A stretch of DNA of 26,622 nucleotides, from assembly GCA_013365325.1 (NCBI GenBank), contig JABVXV010000559.1:1-26622 (forward strand), given 5' to 3'. Below the pieces are notes generated by a model, which made no database searches, was not told the DNA's origin, and saw nothing but the letters and a program-made list of their open reading frames with translations. This DNA comes from Dipetalonema caudispina (lineage: Eukaryota; Nematoda; Chromadorea; Rhabditida; Onchocercidae). This document shows positions 21,901 to 26,622 of this stretch, one piece after another. The number at the start of each line of letters is the position of its first letter. Position 1 is the first letter of the stretch. Made by a program: the position numbers and the translations under genes.

Positions 21901-24779
21901 ATAGATAGTATGGTCAGTAAATATGATAAAATGTTCTGAGAAAAATAGGATGGAATTACTAACGAATGAACAAATTTAATTCGCATATTTTAGGTATTGA
22001 AACAGCGAATGAAGATACTTTAAATATTTTTTGTGAGCCAGCTGAAGCATTGATTCCTCCTTATCCATCTATTCCGGGAAACATTGAAGTTCATCCGGAC
22101 TTGCTTGGATTAATGCACAAATGCTGGTCTGGAATCATTGACCAGCGTCCTGATGCGACATTGGCACGTAAAATTACGGATGCTACATTGAAAATGTAAA
22201 CTAAATTTTTTTAAAATATTAACTGTCGGAAATTCTTTTGGACGCGGTAGGGTTACTCAAATATTTATTATTCGAGAAACTGCAAAACAATTACTATTAC
22301 TACGATAATAAAACAAACTATTTCTACCGAAACTTCAGATCAGGCAGCTTGGTCGATCAGATGATCAAAAATCTTGAACAGGTGCAATTTTCCTTCGGTG
22401 AAACTTTTTTTCAAGGCAACCGTTAAAATTTACAAAAGTATGGGAGCTATAATTACATTTTGGTTTGTGATATTTTTGAACCTTGTCGTCATAACAGATT
22501 AATTCGATCCATATTACACTGCTAAAATCAATGTTAATAAGAAGGATCGGGTAAGCTTAATTCAAAATATGAGATGAGATTTGCAAATAGGAAATCAGAA
22601 ATTTTGAAGAAATTTATGCTACAGTACACGAACAATTTGGAAAAATTGGTGAAAGAACGGACGAAACAATTGGAACAAGCACAAGAGCATGCGGAACGTT
22701 TGCTTCTTGAATTGTTACCTAAGTAAGACACAAGTTTAAAACTTATTCTTTCAGCAATTGTACATTAACAGCTATCACAAAGAGTATAGCTTCTTGAATA
22801 AAAGTATATTTATTCAATTTTTAAATTAATAGGAAAAAAACAAAACGTCAAAGTTCTTTATGGTGAAGCATTCAAGCCAGTTTCTATACAGAATTAATCT
22901 AGAAATGATTTAAAATAACATAAAAACGGATAATTTGTAATGCAATTAATGTTGCAGATCGGTAGCTGATGAACTGAAAATAAGTCGTCGGGTTGATCCA
23001 AAGAATTATAAGTCAGCAACAGTGATGTATTCGGATGTTGTCGGTTTCACATCACTTTGCAGTGATAGTTTACCGATGGAAGTGGTTACATTATTAAGCG
23101 GTGTTTTTCAAAAATTTGATGTAATTATCTCACAACATCACTGTTACAAGGTATTTTTGTTCTCTAATGCTCGATCGGTAAAACCCTTCCCTTACAAAAA
23201 AAAAAAAAAGAAAAGAAAAATCAAAATTTTTATTTATTTAATTGAAACTTAAAAATCAATTAACCAATGCCCTTGATGCATGAAACTTTCCGTTAAGGTG
23301 GAAACAATTGGAGATGCATATATGGTAACATCTGGAGTACCAATTATTAGTCGACATAACCACGTTCGAGATATCGCATCTGTTGCAATTATGATGAGAG
23401 ATGCAAGTTTTAATTGTTCCTTTTCAAATTTTAAATTTTTTAAAATTGAGAAAAAACGATATTAATTCAAAAAAACGATTATTAATTCATCTATTAAAAA
23501 AGAGCCTTCAACAGGAAATAAATTTACAAAGATAATGTCGTAAACAGTATTAAATTGTTGAAAGATCATTCCTTTTAAGAAAGTCTCTTTTCACTTCTTT
23601 GTTTTTTGAAACAGTCATTATTATAGCGTCTGATTTTGAAGAAACATTTACCAGTAAAACGTAATTTCCAGTTCCTATCCGAATACGAAATACCACATAG
23701 ACCAGGACAAAAGTTGCATTGTCGCTGGGGTTTCAACACGGGGCCTGTATTCGCTGGGGTTGTTGGTTTGAATGCACCGAGATATTGTGTTTTTGGCCGA
23801 ACGGTTTACTTTTTCTTTTATCTTATTCGAAAGTCAAAAATATGTAAATGAAACGAAAGAGTTGTAACAGAAAATTTGGTTGGAATATTTAACAAATTCG
23901 ATCTGATTACTTAAGAAAATTTTTTTTAAGTAGCATTAATTAGCGATAAAGTGACGAATTATTCAAATTCATTTACATGAATTTGCCTGTTTGCTTGCTT
24001 ATGATACCCTATTATTTATAGAGTATTTTGCCATCCACCTTCGAGATAATTAAATTTCCATCTACTCTGTCTTGCACATCTCGGCTTTTCTTCTCTGCTC
24101 TATAAATAATCTCCAGCGTAAGGCGAAAATTCTGATAAATTTGGCAAAAATTTCTTTGAATTTGAAAGCCATTTCAGGTAACAGTGGCAGCAAAAATGGA
24201 AAATAGCGGTTTGCCAGATAAAATTCAAATCAGCCTGAAAAGTTATCAGCTGCTGACAGCTCGATATCCAGAGTTCAAATGCTCACCGCGAGGAGGAGTT
24301 CGAATTGATGTATGTTTTATACCTTTTTTCATTTTCATACCTGGATAAGTCATTAATTTTCATTGTTTTATTCTTTTTGCATAAGAAATTTTGAACAAAT
24401 ACTTCCTTCATGAGTTGAGGAAGTTTTAAATTTCTATTATTTTCAATTCGTATTTAAATGTTTTTTATGCATTTATTTGACATGAAGACAATAAATAAGG
24501 AACTCACATCACTGTTAGTAAAGTTTCCGAATTTCTGTTTTGGATATCCGATGCAGTTAACTGTAATTGAACAACTGAGATTCAAACTGGAGGATAGCAC
24601 AAAGGAAAATAATAATAAAAAAACAAAAATAAGGAATCTGAACGAACATGATCAGCGCCGTGGTAAATTGCTCAAAATTATAATTGTTACAGGGAATCGG
24701 CACATTGCTCACTTATTGGTTGGATGATTGTGAAGAGCTATTGAGATCGAGTCGATCAGCGATTGATAATGACCGCTAG
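15920..24779 (+). CDS. Receptor-type guanylate cyclase (nematode GCY family), about 25 exons, about 1127 aa
   Basis: Single-pass membrane receptor expected to make cGMP from GTP. Preferred exons: 15920-15936, 16214-16456, 16619-16743, 17059-17156, 17388-17459, 17641-17824, 17958-18161, 18449-18483, 18739-18886, 18967-19208, 19663-19760, 19916-19990, 20128-20206, 20398-20568, 20739-20963, 21190-21373, 21689-21859, 21994-22195, 22339-22381, 22625-22722, 22958-23150, 23298-23406, 23655-23803, 24178-24309, 24693-24779 (3384 nt). Order: signal peptide, ANF-receptor-like ectodomain, TM about 490-511, kinase-homology domain, dimerisation helix, cyclase domain. Retained: metal Asp in YSDVVGFT and GDAYMV, guanine-selecting Glu (VETIGD) and Cys (RYCVFG). 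Replaced: the catalytic Asn and Arg of the usual NTASRM are Thr and Lys. Length suits GCYs. Which GCY it corresponds to cannot be told. Less certain: exon 1, exons 7-8, donor 19209, acceptor 23655. Confidence 0.9.
16214..17459 (+). CDS. GCY exons 2-5: signal peptide and first part of the ligand-binding domain
   Basis: Exons 16214-16456, 16619-16743, 17059-17156 and 17388-17459. Exon 2 holds a hydrophobic leader ([16 protein letters not shown]), then the first strand of the ANF fold ([14 protein letters not shown]). Exon 3 has the conserved Cys pair in MGCFE and LFGPACDS, a likely disulfide as in natriuretic-peptide receptors. Exon 4 gives [11 protein letters not shown] and exon 5 FFKIMSWDK, matching the 'W-x-x-P' and 'F-x-W-x-x-V' positions of the family. 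All four introns are phase-consistent. The 315-bp intron 16744-17058 holds nothing else visible. Confidence 0.85.
17641..18161 (+). CDS. GCY exons 6-7: second lobe of the ligand-binding domain
   Basis: Exon 6 (17641-17824) starts [14 protein letters not shown] and ends KNTSR; exon 7 (17958-18161) continues [20 protein letters not shown], which fits the strand-helix pattern of this lobe in family members. The codon at the junction is A|TT. The end of exon 7 is uncertain: donors at 18162 (GTTTTT) and 18186 (GTTCAT) leave the same phase. The ensuing PPWILPN resembles the 'PPWL' element of nematode GCY ectodomains. Confidence 0.75.
18449..18483 (+). CDS. Tentative GCY micro-exon 8
   Basis: Exon 9 must be entered in phase 0, yet every visible donor of exon 7 leaves one base. 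A small exon between acceptor TTTATCAG and donor GTAAAT, encoding [11 protein letters not shown] after a split codon, restores the phase. A shorter version beginning at 18470 (acceptor TATTCCAG, 14 nt) also works. Supported by phase and splice signals only. Confidence 0.4.
18739..19760 (+). CDS. GCY exons 9-11: end of the ectodomain
   Basis: Exon 9 (18739-18886) encodes [15 protein letters not shown], matching the 'LYDAVLLYA' helix of ANF-type receptors. Exon 10 (18967-19208) is divergent; donor GTGAAT at 19209 is preferred, but GTTGGC at 19121 has the same phase and would shorten the protein by 29 residues. Exon 11 (19663-19760) encodes TGEITNY and the conserved juxtamembrane Cys motif [10 protein letters not shown] found just outside the membrane in GCYs. 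The 454-bp intron 19209-19662 has no other recognisable feature. Confidence 0.78.
19916..19990 (+). CDS. GCY exon 12: transmembrane helix
   Basis: Encodes [20 protein letters not shown] followed by YRK. It is a hydrophobic stretch of about 20 residues with basic residues on the cytoplasmic side, placed directly between the juxtamembrane Cys motif and the kinase-homology domain as expected for a type I receptor cyclase. Confidence 0.93.
20128..22195 (+). CDS. GCY exons 13-18: kinase-homology (pseudokinase) domain
   Basis: Exons 20128-20206, 20398-20568, 20739-20963, 21190-21373, 21689-21859 and 21994-22195. Landmarks in order: [100 protein letters not shown], and [12 protein letters not shown]. 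The catalytic HRD Asp is missing (HGS) and DFG is GFG, which is normal for receptor cyclases; the domain regulates the cyclase rather than phosphorylating. Introns 20569-20738 and 20964-21189 contain only short shadows; the 315-bp intron 21374-21688 shows nothing else. Confidence 0.92.
22339..22722 (+). CDS. GCY exons 19-20: dimerisation (signalling) helix
   Basis: Exons 22339-22381 and 22625-22722. [11 protein letters not shown] and [20 protein letters not shown] form the conserved coiled coil between kinase-homology and cyclase domains, ending in LLLELLPK, which abuts the cyclase domain (PKSVADEL). The Lys codon is split AA|A with exon 21. Confidence 0.95.
22958..24779 (+). CDS. GCY exons 21-25: class III cyclase catalytic domain
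   Basis: Exons 22958-23150, 23298-23406, 23655-23803, 24178-24309 and 24693-24779 (stop TAG 24777-24779). Exon 21 has YSDVVGFTS with the first metal Asp. Exon 22 has [10 protein letters not shown] with the second Asp and the guanine-selecting Glu. Exon 23 has [15 protein letters not shown] and RYCVFGRT with the guanine-selecting Cys. Exon 24 reads VTVAAKMEN where families have VNTASRMES, so catalytic Asn is Thr and Arg is Lys. Exon 25 gives [10 protein letters not shown], the C-terminal 'KGKG-TYWL' element with both Lys altered. The exon 23 start is uncertain: acceptor 23655 fits phase, adding several residues versus relatives. Introns 23804-24177 and 24310-24692 exceed 300 bp; the first has an inverted repeat, the second nothing notable. 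Confidence 0.9.
23451..23490. repeat. Imperfect tandem duplication in a GCY intron
   Basis: AAAAAACGATATTAATTC is followed directly by a second, near-identical copy with one extra T (CGATTATTAATTC). The two copies lie in the intron between cyclase exons 22 and 23 and look like simple replication slippage. Confidence 0.7.
24011..24110. repeat. 13-bp perfect inverted repeat in a GCY intron
   Basis: ATTATTTATAGAG at 24011-24023 is the exact reverse complement of CTCTATAAATAAT at 24098-24110. The 74-bp spacer between them has no coding potential. It lies in the intron just before the exon carrying the altered catalytic residues. It could form a hairpin in the pre-mRNA or be a very short inverted-repeat element remnant; chance is possible in AT-rich DNA. 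Confidence 0.6.
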
Positions 24780-24996
24780 ATTGGACAAGATCCATTTTTT
24801 AAATTGATGCATCATCTTCTGTGTAGATGAAAAATCTGATGATAAAATACATGGAAGGGAATGAATCAATTTTCCCCGATTAGAAATATAAATATGGGAA
24901 GGGATGAAGCAGGGTGTGGGAGTGATAATACCAATGCTGGAATTAGGTGTGAAGCTTCCGATGGTGCTTTATGAGATACCTAATGTTCGATCAATT

Positions 24997-25002
24997 AATA
25001 AA
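24997..25002 (+). terminator. Probable polyadenylation signal AATAAA of the GCY gene
   Basis: First canonical AATAAA after the GCY stop codon, about 220 bp downstream, a usual nematode 3' UTR length. Its context is ATTAATAAATCAATC. Confidence 0.6.
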
Positions 25003-26376
25003 TCAATCAATGCTCATTTTCATACACTGTATGCTAGTTTTGGAAACTACAACCTTTCATGGTGAACATTCTTAAAAGTAACACTCAAAAAAAAAAACAG
25101 ATCATTTAATTCCTTAGATCGTTGTTTTCTTTCTTTTTTTATAAGATATCGCTGTTTTTGAGTTTAAAAAAACATCACGTGCGTAGGCATGGGATATTTT
25201 CATTTTATTCATACCTTTCCCTGCTAAAATTGAGTGTTTTGTCGTACCTATGTGCATATGAACTAATTAAATGAACACAGATAGGTACTATTTACCTCTC
25301 CTTCATGTTCTCTTCCCGACCTCATTGAATTGTGTTAGGTAATTTGTTTTTCTGCTATGCTCATCCTAGAACTTTGAGAAATCTTCAATTTGCTGCTCAA
25401 CATTTGTATGAGAATTAAATGTTGGAAGTAATTTCATTAAGATTTTACTACTTTCTGTCTTATGACTCCCTTTTTCTCTGTTCCTTTTTCTCTTTCTCCT
25501 TTCTCACGAATTATAACTTACTAACAACATGAAATTAAAGGCAAAACTTATGCTGAATATCGAAATTACAAAAGATTTCTGAATATTCCGTCCATTCTTC
25601 ATGCATCAAACTCTTTTAGTATTATCAGAAAAGTTCTTAGGTATGATATTTCCTCACTTATATAGGACATCGCAGAATTTACTGATTCTCCAAATGTATC
25701 CTTCCGTAACTCTGATTTATAACTCCATAAGCCATAAACGACCGGAAGAGATATCGAAGTAAAAAAGAAGCTGCACATTTTTTGATAATAAAGTAATGCA
25801 AGATTTTCTCAGTGATCTTCAAGTATTTCTTCAATTTAAAGGAATTCATGCAAATTTTACAAATTATAAAATCATAAAATTTCTCTTAAATTCTTTTCTT
25901 TCAAAATCATACCAAAATTACGAGAATTCTGAGCTTAGCTAATATTCGACCTTTTTTTCAAAAATTCTTTTTCTCGATGCTGTGATGGTAATAATGGAAG
26001 AGACCAGCAAATATTAGTAATAGTTCTAATTTTATCCCAAATATAAAGGATACAATGTTTAATGAAACCAATTACTCAATTACGTCAAATTTCTTTTATT
26101 TGGTTCAATCTGATGTTGATAATACTATCAATGATGGAATTTGCTCAAAATTTCTCACATCTTGAAAGATATCCAAGAAAATAAAAGAAAATGAGAGGCA
26201 TACTCAAGCAAACACAAATATAACCAAAAGATAGTGTCGATGTTCGAGTAATTCATAAATCTCGAGGGATTTTTACAACAAATTCATCAAGCGTTGTTTT
26301 TAAAAGAGCCAAATGTTTCAAAAGCTTTACTTACTGCTTGCATCATTTACAACATTAAGTTCAACAACAGCTTTGC

Positions 26377-26411
26377 TTATCTGAACTTGATATGGTTATC
26401 TGAACTTGATA
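26377..26411. repeat. Two-copy direct repeat, period 19
   Basis: TTATCTGAACTTGATA occurs at 26377-26392 and again at 26396-26411, separated by TGG. A small local duplication in intergenic DNA with no visible function. Confidence 0.85.
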
Positions 26412-26470
26412 GTTTGAACTCTCAAAACAATTAAAAACTTAAAATTCTCCTTCCTGTTGATTACTACTAC

Positions 26471-26622
<152 letters not shown>

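Larger units (their letters stand above)
24780..26470 (+). other. GCY 3' UTR and downstream non-coding DNA
   Basis: No coding exon, RNA gene or recognisable mobile element could be supported on either strand. The polyadenylation signal for the cyclase gene is probably at 24997. A CACGTG occurs near 25178. The rest is AT-rich with A and T runs. Confidence 0.65.

Noticed and set aside
23151..23252. Continuation of cyclase exon 21 past 23150 (lysine-rich read-through)
   Set aside because: The poly-A run is intronic; cutting at GTATTT joins YK to [10 protein letters not shown] exactly as in the family.
23636..23654. Earlier start for cyclase exon 23 at the TTATAG acceptor (23630)
   Set aside because: It would need a phase-0 donor in exon 22, and the only good donor (23407) leaves one base; the 23655 acceptor fits.
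23965..23984. 8-bp inverted repeat AAATTCAT/ATGAATTT
   Set aside because: Too short and AT-rich to distinguish from chance.
24458..24727. Plus-strand 89-codon frame overlapping the last GCY exon
   Set aside because: It lies mostly in the last intron and overlaps exon 25 in a different frame from the conserved TYWL element.
25280..25345. Possible minus-strand exon (ATG followed by a GTAAAT donor)
   Set aside because: Only about ten codons, no following exon or homology; chance splice-like sequence.

Overview
The window is AT-rich eukaryotic DNA carrying two intron-rich, plus-strand genes. The evidence points to a nematode, most likely a filarial (clade III) worm: splice acceptors are short T-rich TTTCAG/TTTTAG boxes, there is a receptor guanylate cyclase of the nematode GCY type, introns are AT-rich and range from under 100 bp to 2.5 kb, and a long TTA/ATT microsatellite lies at the right edge. 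Genus cannot be decided from the sequence alone. I found no tRNA, rRNA, CRISPR array or intact transposon.

Layout. 1-4822 is upstream non-coding DNA with a CA microsatellite, two perfect palindromes and several CACGTG E-boxes. 4823-14195 is a group I p21-activated kinase (PAK) in 13 coding exons, whose joined reading frame is 1917 nt (638 aa plus stop). It has a proline-rich Nck-type N-terminus, a CRIB/p21-binding domain, an autoinhibitory region, a Ser/His/Gln-rich linker, a PIX-type proline motif and a complete, apparently active Ste20-type kinase domain. 14196-15919 is the PAK 3' UTR plus intergenic DNA. About 15920-24779 is a single-pass receptor guanylate cyclase in about 25 exons (1127 aa in the preferred model): signal peptide, ANF-receptor-like ectodomain, one transmembrane helix, kinase-homology domain, dimerisation helix and class III cyclase domain. 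24780-26622 is non-coding and ends in the TTA microsatellite.

The two genes have no obvious joint pathway. PAK acts downstream of Rac/Cdc42 on the cytoskeleton, and the GCY would be a sensory or peptide receptor making cGMP. The most notable observation is that the cyclase keeps both metal-binding aspartates and the guanine-selecting Glu and Cys, but the Asn and Arg that stabilise the transition state in class III cyclases are replaced by Thr and Lys. It may therefore be a weak or dead cyclase, or one that works only as a heterodimer. Splice junctions were placed by eye from GT/AG signals, frame continuity and remembered family alignment. The first GCY exon, the 18.1-18.5 kb junction, the 19.2 kb donor and the 23.65 kb acceptor are the weak points.
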